Assembly: GCA_001899085.1 (NCBI GenBank)
Contig: MKVB01000006.1
Coordinates: 232,073 to 296,072 of the forward strand
Source of the DNA: Devosia sp. 66-14
Lineage (GTDB): Bacteria > Pseudomonadota > Alphaproteobacteria > Rhizobiales > Devosiaceae
Direction of reading: 5' to 3'
DNA length: 64,000 nt
In this document: piece after piece, positions 9,087 through 17,409 of the stretch
Layout of the letters: every line of letters starts with the position of its first letter
How positions within the stretch are numbered: the stretch's first letter is position 1
The notes under the pieces: generated by a model
Seen by the model: only the letters and a program-made list of their open reading frames with translations
What the model was told of the DNA's origin: nothing
Database searches by the model: none
Program-made: the position numbers and the translations under genes

Positions 9087-10355
9087 TCAGTTCGCCTTGC
9101 GGAAGATCAGCGAGGCATTGGTGCCGCCAAAGCCGAAAGAATTCGAGAGGGCGACGTTGACCTCTTTCTTTCTGGGCGTGTGGGGAACCAGGTCGATCAC
9201 CGAATTGACCGAGGGATTGTCGAGATTGATGGTCGGCGGGACGATGCTGTCGCGCATGGCGAGCAGGCAGAAGATCGCCTCGACGGAGCCAGCCGCGCCA
9301 AGCAGGTGCCCGATGGCCGACTTGGTGGAGCTCATCGCCGCCTTGGGTGCGGCATCGCCCAGCATGCGGGTCACCGAGCCCAGTTCGATCTCATCGCCGA
9401 GCGGCGTCGAGGTGCCGTGGGCATTGATGTAGTCGATCTCGGAGGGGTCGATGCCGGCGCGCTTGATCGCCATCTGCATGCAGCGGAAGCCACCATCGCC
9501 GTCCTCTGAGGGGGCGGTGATGTGGTAGGCGTCGCCGCTCAGGCCATAACCGATGACTTCGCCGTAGATCTTGGCGCCGCGGGCCTTGGCGCGCTCGTAT
9601 TCCTCGAGCACGACGATGCCGGCGCCCTCGCCCATGACGAAACCATCGCGGTCCTTGTCGTAGGGACGCGAGGCCTTCTCGGGCTGGTCGTTGAAGCCGG
9701 TGGACAGCGCGCGGCAGGCCGCGAAGCCGGCGATCGAGATGCGGTTCACCGGCGATTCAGCGCCACCGGCCACCATAACGTCGGCATCGCCCAGCATGAT
9801 GAGCCGGGCCGCATCGCCGATGGCGTGCGCACCGGTCGAGCAGGCCGTCACCACCGAGTGGTTCGGGCCCTTCAGGCCGAAGCGGATCGAGACATTGCCC
9901 GACGCCATGTTGATGATGCGGCCCGGGATGAAGAACGGGCTGACGCGGCGCGGGCCCTTCTCGTGCAGGATGATCGAGGTCTCGTAGATCCCCCCGATAC
10001 CCCCGATGCCCGAGCCGATCAGCGTGCCGATGCGGTGCTTTTCTTCTTCGGTCCGAGGTTGGACGCCGGCGTCTTCGATGGCCTGCGTCGCCGCCGCCAT
10101 GGCGTAGACGATAAAAGGATCAACCTTGCGTTGCTCCTTGGTGTCCATCCACTCGTCGGGGTTGAACTTGCCGTCGGCGTAGCTGCCCAACGGGATCCGG
10201 TGGGCGATCTGGCAAGCGATATCGTCGACCTGGAAGTCGTCGATGCGCTTGGCACCGCTCCTGGATGCGAGGATGTTGGCCCAGGTTGGTTCGATCCCAC
10301 AGCCCAAAGGGCTGACGATCCCCATCCCGGTGACGACGACGCGGCGCAGTTCCAT
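9087..10355 (-). CDS. fabF: Beta-ketoacyl-ACP synthase II FabF
   Basis: Condensing enzyme of fatty-acid elongation that joins malonyl-ACP to acyl-ACP. The 422-aa product has catalytic Cys172 in TACSTGAH, the first histidine in NAHGTSTPLGD and the second in KSAIGHLLGAAG, plus the glycine-rich ending NSFGFGGTNASL. Length fits FabF. It follows acpP after a 27-bp gap on the same strand and is followed by mltG, the usual acpP-fabF-mltG order, so one transcript is likely. Confidence 0.96.
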   Translation of the reverse strand: MELRRVVVTGMGIVSPLGCGIEPTWANILASRSGAKRIDDFQVDDIACQIAHRIPLGSYADGKFNPDEWMDTKEQRKVDPFIVYAMAAATQAIEDAGVQPRTEEEKHRIGTLIGSGIGGIGGIYETSIILHEKGPRRVSPFFIPGRIINMASGNVSIRFGLKGPNHSVVTACSTGAHAIGDAARLIMLGDADVMVAGGAESPVNRISIAGFAACRALSTGFNDQPEKASRPYDKDRDGFVMGEGAGIVVLEEYERAKARGAKIYGEVIGYGLSGDAYHITAPSEDGDGGFRCMQMAIKRAGIDPSEIDYINAHGTSTPLGDEIELGSVTRMLGDAAPKAAMSSTKSAIGHLLGAAGSVEAIFCLLAMRDSIVPPTINLDNPSVNSVIDLVPHTPRKKEVNVALSNSFGFGGTNASLIFRKAN

Positions 10356-10382
10356 CGAAGAAGAGCCGTTAGCTGTCGGCGA

Positions 10383-10619
10383 TCAGCCGACGGCCTTGGT
10401 CAGATAGGCGACGGCGTCGCCGAAGGTCTGGATCGATTCCGCGGCATCGTCCGGGATCTCGACGTTGAACTCTTCTTCGAAAGCCATGACCAGCTCGACC
10501 TGATCGAGCGAATCCGCGCCCAGATCGTCGATGAAGCTGGCTTTATCGACGACCTTTTCCGCATCAACGTTCAGGTGTTCGACCACGATCTTGCGGACGC
10601 GATCAGCGATATCGCTCAT
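10383..10619 (-). CDS. acpP: Acyl carrier protein
   Basis: Small acidic carrier (78 aa) that holds growing fatty acyl chains on 4'-phosphopantetheine. The attachment serine is Ser37 in [18 protein letters not shown], the canonical DSL site. A strong ribosome site (AAGGGAAG) precedes ATG 10619. It has a 296-bp gap in front of it, probably with its own promoter, and leads fabF by 27 bp. Confidence 0.97.
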   Translation of the reverse strand: MSDIADRVRKIVVEHLNVDAEKVVDKASFIDDLGADSLDQVELVMAFEEEFNVEIPDDAAESIQTFGDAVAYLTKAVG

Positions 10620-10915
10620 ATTTGACTTCCCTTGTTACCAAACAGGTTGTTCGTTCGTACGCGGCCCCAGACACCGGAACTGTCCGGGCCCACCGACCTT
10701 TGCCGCCGTTCGCGACAGACTGTAGGCGCGGCTTCGTACCCTCGCAAGTACGGGCCGAACCCGAAATCAGGGCGGAGGTAACATACTTCCCCCGCCATTG
10801 CCATATTGCGCAAGGCCCGGTTTCCCCAGCCTTCGGCTCCGATACACCTTTCTTTTGTCGCGCTCGCGAACCGCAGAAGTCTACGGCTTTTGCCGCTGGC
10901 GCTCCGACAATCGGA
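10620..10915. other. fabG-acpP intergenic region with a dispersed palindromic repeat copy
   Basis: A 296-bp gap without a convincing gene. It should hold the acpP promoter and leader (minus strand). At about 10874-10905 is a degenerate copy of a repeat with core GTCTACGGCTTTTGCC followed by GGCGCTC; related copies lie at 15229, 43188 and 44872. No terminator with a T-run was seen. Confidence 0.4.
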
Positions 10916-11656
10916 TCAGAGCATCACCATACCGCCGTTGACGTTCAACGTGTGGCCGGTGATGTAGCCGGCCTCGTTGCTGGCGAGGAAGACCACTGCG
11001 GCGGCAACCTCGTCGGCGGCGCCGAGCCGGCCGGCCGGCACCTTACCCAGAATGCTTTCGCGCTGCTTATCGTTCAATTCGTCGGTCATGGCCGAGCCGA
11101 TGAAGCCGGGCGCCACGGTGTTGACGGTGATGTTGCGCGAGGCGACCTCATAGGCCAGCGCCTTGCTCATGCCGATGAGGCCGGCCTTGGACGCGGCATA
11201 ATTGCCCTGCCCCGGGTTGCCGACGACGCCGACCACCGAAGTGATGCCGATGATGCGGCCGAAACGCTGCTTCATCATGCCGCGCAGCACGGCGCGGGTC
11301 AGGTGGAAGGCCGAGGTGAGGTTCACCGCCAGCACCTCGTCCCACTCTTCATCCTTCATGCGCATGAAGAGGTTGTCGCGAGTGACGCCGGCATTGTTGA
11401 CCAGGATATCGATGCCACCCAGCGCCGCCTCGGCCGAGGGGATGAGCTTATCCACCGCATCGAGGTCGGAGAGGTTGGTGGGCAGGATCGGGTGATCGCC
11501 ACCGCCGAGCAGGTCGCGGGTCTCTTCGAGGGCGCCGACGCGGGTGCCGCTCAGCGCGACGCGGGCGCCCGAAGCCGCCAGCGCCTTGGCGATTTCACGG
11601 CCGATGCCGCCCGAAGCGCCGGTAACGAGGGCGCGTTTGCCCGTCAGATCAAACAT
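10916..11656 (-). CDS. fabG: 3-oxoacyl-ACP reductase FabG
   Basis: NADPH-dependent reduction of 3-oxoacyl-ACP in fatty-acid synthesis. The 246-aa short-chain dehydrogenase has the cofactor motif TGASGGIGREIA (12-23), NNAGVTRDN, the catalytic serine in GITSVVGVVG and the YAASKAG Tyr/Lys pair, and it ends with the family NVNGGMVML. A GAGGAG ribosome site precedes ATG 11656. It lies 26 bp after fabD on the same strand, in the canonical fabD-fabG-acpP order. Confidence 0.96.
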   Translation of the reverse strand: MFDLTGKRALVTGASGGIGREIAKALAASGARVALSGTRVGALEETRDLLGGGDHPILPTNLSDLDAVDKLIPSAEAALGGIDILVNNAGVTRDNLFMRMKDEEWDEVLAVNLTSAFHLTRAVLRGMMKQRFGRIIGITSVVGVVGNPGQGNYAASKAGLIGMSKALAYEVASRNITVNTVAPGFIGSAMTDELNDKQRESILGKVPAGRLGAADEVAAAVVFLASNEAGYITGHTLNVNGGMVML

Positions 11657-11682
11657 TTACGGACTCCTCAGGAGAAACTGAT

Positions 11683-12633
11683 TCAAGCGCCGAGTTCGGC
11701 GAGGAACGCATCGAGATCGGCCGGCGTACCGATCGATACCGCCGCCGTTTCCGGGGCGATGCGCTTGGCGAGGCCGGAAAGCACCTTGCCCGAGCCGAGC
11801 TCGACCAGCTGGGTCACACCGCCATCTTTCACCAGCCAGCCGACGCATTCGGTCCAGCGCACCATGCCGGTGACCTGCTCGACGAGGCGCTTCTTGATCT
11901 CTTCGGGGTCGGTGATAGGCTTGGCCAGCACGTTGGCGACCACCGGCACGACCGGGGCGTTCACCGTAACCTGGTTGAGCGCATGCTCCATGGCGTCGGC
12001 GGCCGGGCGCATCAGGGCGCAATGGAACGGTGCGCTGACCGGCAGCGGCAAAGCGCGCTTGGCACCGGCCGCCTTCAGGAGCTCGATGGCACGGCCGACC
12101 GCGCCGGCATGGCCCGAGATCACCACCTGACCGGGAGCATTGTCATTGGCGACGCCGCAGACTTCACCGTCCTCGGCGTCGTTGGCGGCGCGCAGCACGG
12201 TTTCAAGATCGAGCCCGATGATCGCCGCCATGGCGCCCTGCCCGACCGGCACGGCCTGCTGCATGGCCTGGCCGCGGATCTTCAGCAGCCGCGCCGCATC
12301 GGCGAGGCTGAACGCGCCGGCCGCCGCCAGCGCCGAATATTCGCCGAGCGAATGGCCGGCGACATAAGCGGCATTGTCCTTGAGCGAGAAGCCGCGGCTC
12401 TCGAGCACGCGCGTCACCGCGACGGAGACCGCCATCAGCGCCGGCTGGGCGTTCTCGGTGAGGCGCAGCGTCTCATCCGGGCCTTCGAACATGATGGCGG
12501 AAAGCTTCTGGCCCAGCGCGTCGTCGACTTCGGCGAAGACGTTGCGGGCCTCCTGGTAGGCGTCGGCAAGGTCCTTGCCCATGCCGACGGCCTGGCTGCC
12601 CTGCCCCGGAAAGGTGAATGCGCGCTTGGTCAA
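11683..12633 (-). CDS. fabD: Malonyl-CoA:ACP transacylase FabD
   Basis: Moves malonyl from CoA to ACP, the first committed step for the fab genes downstream. The 316-aa product has FPGQGSQAVGMG at residues 8-19, the nucleophile Ser95 in GHSLGEYSA, and the late histidine region SAPFHCALMRPA. The start is TTG 12633 (TTG-ACC-AAG-CGC) with GGAGG about 10 bases upstream; no ATG fits the conserved N-terminus. First gene of the fatty-acid block. Confidence 0.95.
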   Translation of the reverse strand: MTKRAFTFPGQGSQAVGMGKDLADAYQEARNVFAEVDDALGQKLSAIMFEGPDETLRLTENAQPALMAVSVAVTRVLESRGFSLKDNAAYVAGHSLGEYSALAAAGAFSLADAARLLKIRGQAMQQAVPVGQGAMAAIIGLDLETVLRAANDAEDGEVCGVANDNAPGQVVISGHAGAVGRAIELLKAAGAKRALPLPVSAPFHCALMRPAADAMEHALNQVTVNAPVVPVVANVLAKPITDPEEIKKRLVEQVTGMVRWTECVGWLVKDGGVTQLVELGSGKVLSGLAKRIAPETAAVSIGTPADLDAFLAELGA

Positions 12634-12747
12634 GGTGGTGGCCTCCGCTGTTGTTCTTCGTCGTTGAAGCCGAGCCTAAGCCCCGCCCGGACAGGCGTCC
12701 AGTTGGCGGCGGCGTTTGCAGGAGGGGGATGGCAAAGTCAAGGCGGG

Positions 12748-13704
12748 CTAGTCGAACTTCACCGCCGTCGTGTTGGCGCCGCAGAGCAGCACGCCGACCT
12801 TTTCGCCGGGCGCCGGCACATAGCGTCCAGAGAGGACGGCGGCCATGGCCGCGGCGCCACCCGGCTCGACCGCCACGCGCAGCACGTCCCAGATGGCCTG
12901 CTGCGCCGCGACGATCGCCGCGTCGGTGACCAGCACCGAACGATCGATGAATCCCGAGAGCGCGAAGCTGAGGCTACCGATGCGACGGGCGCCGAGGCTG
13001 TCGGCCGCAACCCCGCTCACCGGCACGTCGACAGGGCGGCCCGCGGCGATGGCCTCGTGCAAGGTCGGCGCCCTCTCCGGCTCGACGCCGATAATGCGCA
13101 CGCGCCCGGCAGCGGCTGCGGCGATGCCGCCGATCAGCCCGCCACCGCCCACCGCCACCAGCAAGGTGTCGAGCCCCGGCGCCTGCTCGAGCCATTCGAG
13201 CCCGACAGTGCCCTGCCCGCACAGCGTCTCGAACATGTCGTAGGCATGGATCTCGGTCAGGCCACGTTCGGTCGCGAAGGCATGGCTCGCGGCATAGGCA
13301 TCAACATAGGTGTCGCCGCCAACGACGATCTCGGCCCCATATTGCAGGATGCGATTGATCTTGGCCTCGGACGAGATGCGCGGCACGTAGATATGGGCCT
13401 TGATGCCGAGCCGGTGCGCCGCATAGGCGACGGCGGCACCATGATTGCCGCCCGAAGCCGCCACCACGCCGCTCGCCGCGCCAGGCCGCATCAACAGGTT
13501 GGCAAAGGCGCCGCGCGCCTTGAAGGTGCCGGAGTGCTGCATGAACTCGAGCTTGAAGGAGAACGGTGCGCCGGAGAGCCCGAAATCGGCAGCCGCGACC
13601 TCGATAACCGGCGTGCGTCGGATGTGCGGGCGGATCACCGCATCGGCGGCGCGGATCGCGTTGCGATCGGGCGGAGCAGACGCGACAGCTTCGGTGGTGG
13701 TCAT
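12748..13704 (-). CDS. Threonine/serine dehydratase-like PLP enzyme
   Basis: A fold-type II PLP enzyme of the serine/threonine ammonia-lyase group, 318 aa, without the C-terminal regulatory ACT domain of biosynthetic IlvA, so probably catabolic or a related lyase or racemase. Lys62 in SGTFKARGA is the expected Schiff-base lysine, ASGGNHGAAVAYAA binds the PLP ring region, and VGGGGLIGGIAAAA is the phosphate-binding glycine loop. ATG 13704 gives MTTTEAVASA; in-frame codons further upstream overlap the divergent small gene. It precedes fabD by 114 bp on the same strand but need not be co-transcribed. The exact substrate cannot be told from sequence. Confidence 0.85.
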   Translation of the reverse strand: MTTTEAVASAPPDRNAIRAADAVIRPHIRRTPVIEVAAADFGLSGAPFSFKLEFMQHSGTFKARGAFANLLMRPGAASGVVAASGGNHGAAVAYAAHRLGIKAHIYVPRISSEAKINRILQYGAEIVVGGDTYVDAYAASHAFATERGLTEIHAYDMFETLCGQGTVGLEWLEQAPGLDTLLVAVGGGGLIGGIAAAAAGRVRIIGVEPERAPTLHEAIAAGRPVDVPVSGVAADSLGARRIGSLSFALSGFIDRSVLVTDAAIVAAQQAIWDVLRVAVEPGGAAAMAAVLSGRYVPAPGEKVGVLLCGANTTAVKFD

Positions 13705-13785
13705 GGCGGTCCCGGCGAGTTTATCATAGTGGAGCCGCCCGGCCTGCCTAGCGCAAGTGTCGGGACGATGAAAGAGGCGGCGACG

Positions 13786-13983
13786 ATGGGCAAGATCAAC
13801 TCTGAGTGGCACCGCGAACACAGGATGCCGGCCAATGCCACCAGGGCACAGCGCGCCGCCTGGCACTACGAGCATGCGCAGCACTGCGGCTGTCGGGCGC
13901 TGACGCCATCGATCACCTCGTTGCTGGTGTCGGAGGGATATGAGATTCCGAGGCGAGCCGGGGAAGCGGCGGCATCAGACTGA
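13786..13983 (+). CDS. Small Cys/His-rich protein (65 aa), function unknown
   Basis: A short protein starting MGKINSEWHREHRMP with a dense pattern of His, Trp and Cys: WHREHRMP, ATRAQRAAWHYEHAQHCGCR. This resembles small uncharacterised proteins I have seen in other bacteria, and the HxxHCGC cluster could bind metal. ATG 13786 follows AAAGAGG at a good distance; an in-frame ATG at 13768 is the alternative. It is divergent from the dehydratase gene and convergent with the next small gene (2 bp apart). No function is assigned. Confidence 0.7.
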   Translation: MGKINSEWHREHRMPANATRAQRAAWHYEHAQHCGCRALTPSITSLLVSEGYEIPRRAGEAAASD

Positions 13984-13986
13984 CCT

Positions 13987-14175
13987 TCAATCGAGCGGTG
14001 GGATCTCCCGCTCGGACGGCGTGGGGCCTGGGTTCAGCAGCGGATCGCGCCACACCGGCATCCCCGGCAACTGCCCTTCCGGCAGTTCCTTCTCGGTCGG
14101 CTCGGCATCGGGAATGTCCGACGGGATGGCGTCGGGTTGGGTCGCGGGAGGCGTCGGCTTTCTGCGGTCGGTCAT
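13987..14175 (-). CDS. Small proline/glutamate-rich protein, function unknown
   Basis: A 62-aa hydrophilic protein, likely disordered (many Pro, Asp and Glu; KPTPPATQP, DIPDAEPTEKELPEG), with no membrane segment. ATG 14175 has AAGGAGA just upstream on the minus strand, the main reason to call it. It is convergent with the Cys/His-rich gene (3-bp gap) and divergent from rpsF. Confidence 0.5.
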   Translation of the reverse strand: MTDRRKPTPPATQPDAIPSDIPDAEPTEKELPEGQLPGMPVWRDPLLNPGPTPSEREIPPLD

Positions 14176-14467
14176 GGTGGTCTCCTTATCAGGGAGAAAG
14201 GTCCGGAGCGCCGATATCGTTCCGCTGCTGCCGCCCTGGTCTGCCCACGAATCCCGTGGCGCTTGCCTTCTGCAGGCTTTTCCCCTATAGCCCGCCTCGC
14301 ATTCGTTCGGCCGGGGGCTGAACGGAGGGTTGGTGTATTTTGCCAGCAGGGTTCGCCCGTCCTCCCGTGTTCCCGCTCTTTAGAAGACTGCTTTGATCGC
14401 CTTTCCGGCTTCAAAGGGGCTCCGCGCCGAGTGGAAGTGTTGTGAACCAACTTGAAGGAAGGCGCTT
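14176..14467 (+). promoter_or_regulatory. Leader/promoter region of the rpsF operon
   Basis: A 292-bp gap without a gene. It must carry the rpsF promoter; no single -35/-10 pair is convincing. In the proximal leader (about 14401-14440) a CCTTT/AAAGG stem and nearby CCG triplets could be an S6:S18-binding control element, but I cannot fold it with certainty. The ribosome site AAGGAAGG lies at 14455-14462. Confidence 0.35.
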
Positions 14468-14881
14468 ATGGCCCTTTACGAACACATTTTCCTGGCTCGC
14501 CAGGACGTCTCCCCCACGCAGGTGGAAGAGCTGACCGCGGCTCTGACCGAAGTGCTCACCAACGGTGGCGGCAAGGTCACCAAGAACGAGTACTGGGGCC
14601 TGAAGTCGCTCTCGTACCGCATCAAGAAGAACCGCAAGGCGCACTACACCCTGCTCAACATCGACGCCCCGCACCAGGCTGTGGCCGAGATGGAGCGCCA
14701 GATGGGCATCAATGAAGACATCCTGCGCTTCATGACCATCCGGGTGGATGAGCTCGAGGAAGGCCCGTCGGCCATGATGCAGAAGCGCGACCGCGATGAC
14801 GACCGCGGCGACCGTCCGGGCGGCCCGCGTGGCGACCGTGGTGGTTTCGACCGCGGCGACCGCCGCCCGCGCCGCTTCTAA
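14468..14881 (+). CDS. rpsF: 30S ribosomal protein bS6
   Basis: Central-domain 30S protein that pairs with bS18. The 137-aa product opens [16 protein letters not shown] and has the [22 protein letters not shown] stretch typical of bS6. Its C-terminal tail from about residue 100 is highly charged and repetitive ([29 protein letters not shown]), longer than in E. coli and common in alphaproteobacteria. A strong AAGGAAGG site precedes ATG 14468. rpsR follows 22 bp later. Confidence 0.97.
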   Translation: MALYEHIFLARQDVSPTQVEELTAALTEVLTNGGGKVTKNEYWGLKSLSYRIKKNRKAHYTLLNIDAPHQAVAEMERQMGINEDILRFMTIRVDELEEGPSAMMQKRDRDDDRGDRPGGPRGDRGGFDRGDRRPRRF

Positions 14882-14903
14882 TCTCACGGAAGGATAAGCC
14901 AAG

Positions 14904-15158
14904 ATGGCCATCAAAGACCTGACCACGACCACGGCCCGCCGTCCGTTCCAGCGCCGCCGCAAGACCTGCCCGTTCTCGGGCCCGAACGCCCCCAAGATCG
15001 ACTACAAGGACGTTCGCCTGCTGCAGCGCTACGTGTCGGAGCGCGGCAAGATCGTCCCCTCCCGCATCACTGCGGTTTCCGCCCTGAAGCAGCGCGAACT
15101 GGCCAAGGCCATCAAGCGCGCCCGCTTCATCGGCATCATGCCCTACGCCGTTCAGTAA
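14904..15158 (+). CDS. rpsR: 30S ribosomal protein bS18
   Basis: An 84-aa basic ribosomal protein that forms a heterodimer with bS6 on 16S rRNA. Signature [37 protein letters not shown], ending [13 protein letters not shown]. The start has GGAAGGA upstream. It sits between rpsF and rplI, and a long hairpin follows at 15180-15204. Confidence 0.97.
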   Translation: MAIKDLTTTTARRPFQRRRKTCPFSGPNAPKIDYKDVRLLQRYVSERGKIVPSRITAVSALKQRELAKAIKRARFIGIMPYAVQ

Positions 15159-15179
15159 GAACCGGCCCAGGGACTCGCT

Positions 15180-15204
15180 GGAGCTGCCGATCGTCGGCGG
15201 CTCC
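15180..15204 (+). other. Stem-loop between rpsR and rplI
   Basis: GGAGC-T-GCCGA-TCG-TCGGC-G-GCTCC forms an 11-pair stem with a single T/G wobble and a 3-base loop. There is no T-run, so it is more likely an RNA processing or stability element, or an attenuator in the 136-bp rpsR-rplI gap, than a simple terminator. Confidence 0.5.
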
Positions 15205-15228
15205 TAACTGCCTCCCCGGACGCGATCA

Positions 15229-15262
15229 GGAAAGTTGCAGACTTTTCCGGTTCGAGAGCGTC
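15229..15262. repeat. Dispersed palindromic repeat copy
   Basis: Core GGAAAGTTGCAGACTTTTCC (15230-15249), an imperfect palindrome followed by GGTTCGAGAGCG. Related copies near 10874, 43188 and 44872 share the AAGTC/GACTTTTCC core and an AGAGCGC-type flank. It lies in the rpsR-rplI gap. Confidence 0.45.
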
Positions 15263-15294
15263 TCACCAAGGGCAGGACAGCAAAGGACAGATAA

Positions 15295-15873
15295 ATGAAA
15301 GTCATTCTCCTCGAGCGTATCGGCAAGCACGGCCACATCGGCGACGAAGTGTCGGTGAAGGACGGTTTCGCCCGTAACTTCCTGCTGCCGCAGCAGAAGG
15401 CGCTGCGCGCCACCGAAGCCAACCGCAAGCGGTTCGAGCGCGACCGCGCCGATATCGAGCAGCGCAACCAGGAGCGTCGCGAAGCCGCTGCGGGGATCGC
15501 GTCGGGCCTCAATGGCAAGTCGGTGATCATCATCCGCCAGGCCGGCGAAACCGGCCAGCTCTACGGCTCGGTGTCGTCGCGTGACGTGGCCGATGCGCTG
15601 ATCTCGGACGGCTTTACCGTTTCGCGTTCGCAGGTCGACCTCGCCAACCCGATCAAGACCGTCGGCGTTCACTCGGTGCCGCTGCACCTGCACGCCGAAG
15701 TTGCGGTGTCGATCACCGTCAACGTCGCCCGCTCGGAAGACGAGGCCGCCCGCCAGGCCTCCGGTGAAGATCTCACCGCGATCAACTACGACGACGAAGC
15801 TGCCGAAGAATTCGCAGCCGGCCAGGCCGAAGTCGGCTCCGCCGCATCCGAGGCCTTTGGCGACGACGAGTAA
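15295..15873 (+). CDS. rplI: 50S ribosomal protein bL9
   Basis: Two-domain 23S rRNA-binding protein. The 192-aa product has the N-domain signature [32 protein letters not shown], a long connecting helix ([21 protein letters not shown]) and the C-domain with [16 protein letters not shown]. The acidic Ala/Glu-rich C-terminus (about 160-192) is an extension seen in alphaproteobacteria. ATG 15295 is correct by homology. An intrinsic terminator follows 24 bp after the stop. Confidence 0.97.
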   Translation: MKVILLERIGKHGHIGDEVSVKDGFARNFLLPQQKALRATEANRKRFERDRADIEQRNQERREAAAGIASGLNGKSVIIIRQAGETGQLYGSVSSRDVADALISDGFTVSRSQVDLANPIKTVGVHSVPLHLHAEVAVSITVNVARSEDEAARQASGEDLTAINYDDEAAEEFAAGQAEVGSAASEAFGDDE

Positions 15874-15897
15874 GAACGTATCGCATCGATGCGCGAG

Positions 15898-15930
15898 AAG
15901 GCCGGGAGCGATCCCGGCCTTTTTTGTTTT
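15898..15930 (+). terminator. Intrinsic terminator of the rpsF-rpsR-rplI operon
   Basis: Perfect 10-bp stem AAGGCCGGGA / TCCCGGCCTT with loop GCGA (15898-15921), running into TTTTTTGTTTT. The same stem core and loop recur after the outer-membrane protein gene at 16890. Confidence 0.92.
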
Positions 15931-16182
15931 CTGGCGGGTTGGATCCGCAACGACAGCTGCAATCGTCAACAGGGTGCGCCGGCTGTCCGCCGGCCCGACC
16001 ATCGGCCTGCAACCCAACGTCATGCGGAGAATTGAGGCCGAGAGCAATTCCGGGCTTTTGTTCGGGACGCGACTATTGCACCGGAGACACAGTTTGGCGT
16101 TTCATTGTTGTATGTCGATGGAATGGACTGGAACTGGTGGAAACGCCCTGACATATTCGCCGCACATTCTTTGGGGGATAAA
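15931..16182. other. Gap upstream of the outer-membrane protein gene
   Basis: After the terminator there are about 250 bp without a recognisable gene. A short GCCGGC-TGTCC-GCCGGC hairpin lies near 15988-16004. The rest is slightly AT-richer than the neighbours and presumably holds the promoter of the beta-barrel gene. An in-frame ATG at 16123 leaves open a longer version of that protein. Confidence 0.4.
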
Positions 16183-16866
16183 TTGATCAGATTCGCTATT
16201 GCCGCACTTGGTGTGGCGCTGCTCTCCGGCACTTCGGCCATGGCCGCTGACCTCGTGGTGAACGAGCCGGTCGCCGAGGTGGCGGCGGTTTCCAACGGGT
16301 TCTACGCAACGTTCTTCGCCGGCGGCTCGTTCGCTTCGGGTGATACGACTGTCGATGTGGTCCCCGGCTTTGGCTTCACCCTGGAGACCGACCTCGATGG
16401 TGGCTTCATCATCGGTGGTGCCATCGGTACGACGCTGCACGAGAACCTGCGCGGCGAAATCGAGTTCTCTTACATTCAGGCCGATGTCAACAGCTTCGCC
16501 AACACCCCGGTTCCCGATGACGCCGACCTGACCAGCACTGGTTACAACGTGCTGGCGAACCTGTGGTACGACTTCACCAATGACAGCGGGTTTACGCCTT
16601 ACATCGGCGCCGGCGTCGGCTATGGCAAGACGTCGGTTTCGGGCGACCTGCCGGGCGAAGTGACCGCCAGCGGCCTGCTCTATCAGCTCGGGGCGGGCGT
16701 GAAGTTCGATGTGGCCGATAACATCGCGCTGGACGTAGGCTATCGTTATCGTGTGCTTTCGGATGCGGACACCGAGGTCGACGGCCTGATGGTGCCTCCG
16801 GGCGTGGACGTGAAGACCGATGCGGTGAACCACATCGTGCAGGCCGGTATCACCTTCGGGTTCTAA
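16183..16866 (+). CDS. Outer-membrane beta-barrel (porin-like/OmpA-barrel) protein
   Basis: A 227-aa secreted protein. With TTG 16183 as start it has a clean signal peptide (IRFAIAALGVALLSGTSAMA) and GGGGGA at 16173-16178; ATG 16123 would add 20 residues ahead of the signal. The mature part is an 8-strand-type barrel of the Omp25/Opacity family: NGFYATFFAGGSF, IIGGAIGTTLHENLRGEIEFSY, YNVLANLWYDF, GFTPYIGAGVGYGK, IALDVGYRYRVL, and the terminal IVQAGITFGF ending in Phe for BAM recognition. Similar proteins are major surface antigens or structural proteins in rhizobia; the specific role here is unknown. It has its own terminator. Confidence 0.85.
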   Translation: MIRFAIAALGVALLSGTSAMAADLVVNEPVAEVAAVSNGFYATFFAGGSFASGDTTVDVVPGFGFTLETDLDGGFIIGGAIGTTLHENLRGEIEFSYIQADVNSFANTPVPDDADLTSTGYNVLANLWYDFTNDSGFTPYIGAGVGYGKTSVSGDLPGEVTASGLLYQLGAGVKFDVADNIALDVGYRYRVLSDADTEVDGLMVPPGVDVKTDAVNHIVQAGITFGF

Positions 16867-16889
16867 GCCAGCCCGATCAGAGTTGCGCA

Positions 16890-16919
16890 GAGGCCGGGAG
16901 CGATCCCGGCCTCTTGCAT
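16890..16919. terminator. Terminator-like hairpin between two convergent genes
   Basis: GAGGCCGGGA / TCCCGGCCTC with loop GCGA (16890-16913), nearly the same stem as at 15898-15921, followed by a weak T-rich end (TTGCATTT). It separates the outer-membrane protein gene from the convergent SRPBCC gene, so it could act in both directions. Confidence 0.7.
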
Positions 16920-16920
16920 T

Positions 16921-17397
16921 TCAGCGCCCCTCGGCCAGTACCTTGAGACCGGCCAGCCAGGAGGCGATCTGCGCTTCCAGTTGCGCGTCGGTGATGGCTT
17001 GCAGGGCGAGCGGACCGCTCATCGATTCTGTTGCGTGCAGCCTGGTTTCCGAACCAACACCTTCGAAACGATAGATGTGCACGGCCTCGAGGCCCGCGGC
17101 CTGCGTGGACCAGGTCAGGAGATGCCCCGGCTCTGCTCGGGCAAAACGTGAGCGGACCGGGACCGCACCGGCGGACCAGGTGAAGGCGCCGTCCTCCAGC
17201 GGCACCACGTCGCGGACATCGTCTCGAACCTGCGGCCAGTTCGACACGTCTCGCAACAGCCCCCAGACCAGGTCGGGCGGGCGAGCGATCGTTACCGTCC
17301 CCGATGCAGAAGCTGCTGCCCCGGGATCAAGCCGTGCAGCGCTGGCGAACGCCCAGGCCGAGGTTTCCTCAATCCGAACCATCCCGTCATTGATCAT
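16921..17397 (-). CDS. SRPBCC (START/polyketide cyclase-like) family protein
   Basis: A 158-aa protein of the SRPBCC fold, a helix-grip cavity that binds hydrophobic ligands. Visible features: GTVTIARPPDLVWGLLRDVSNWPQV, the typical strand-helix opening with a Trp before the PQV; then the concave sheet (SRFARAEPGHLLTWSTQ, YRFEGVGSETRLHATESM) and the long C-terminal helix. ATG 17397 is favoured because AAGGG lies 6 bases upstream; ATG 17403 is in the same frame. It is divergent from the TetR gene, with a perfect palindrome 25 bp upstream of its start, so it is probably that regulator's target. Ligand unknown. Confidence 0.8.
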   Translation of the reverse strand: MINDGMVRIEETSAWAFASAARLDPGAAASASGTVTIARPPDLVWGLLRDVSNWPQVRDDVRDVVPLEDGAFTWSAGAVPVRSRFARAEPGHLLTWSTQAAGLEAVHIYRFEGVGSETRLHATESMSGPLALQAITDAQLEAQIASWLAGLKVLAEGR

Positions 17398-17409
17398 GAT
17401 CATCCCTTG

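Noticed and set aside
11983-13983. A 666-codon plus-strand open frame
   Set aside because: Its 5' part is antisense to fabD and the dehydratase gene, with Arg/Gly-rich, unfamily-like sequence. Only its last 65 codons (from 13786) are a credible gene.
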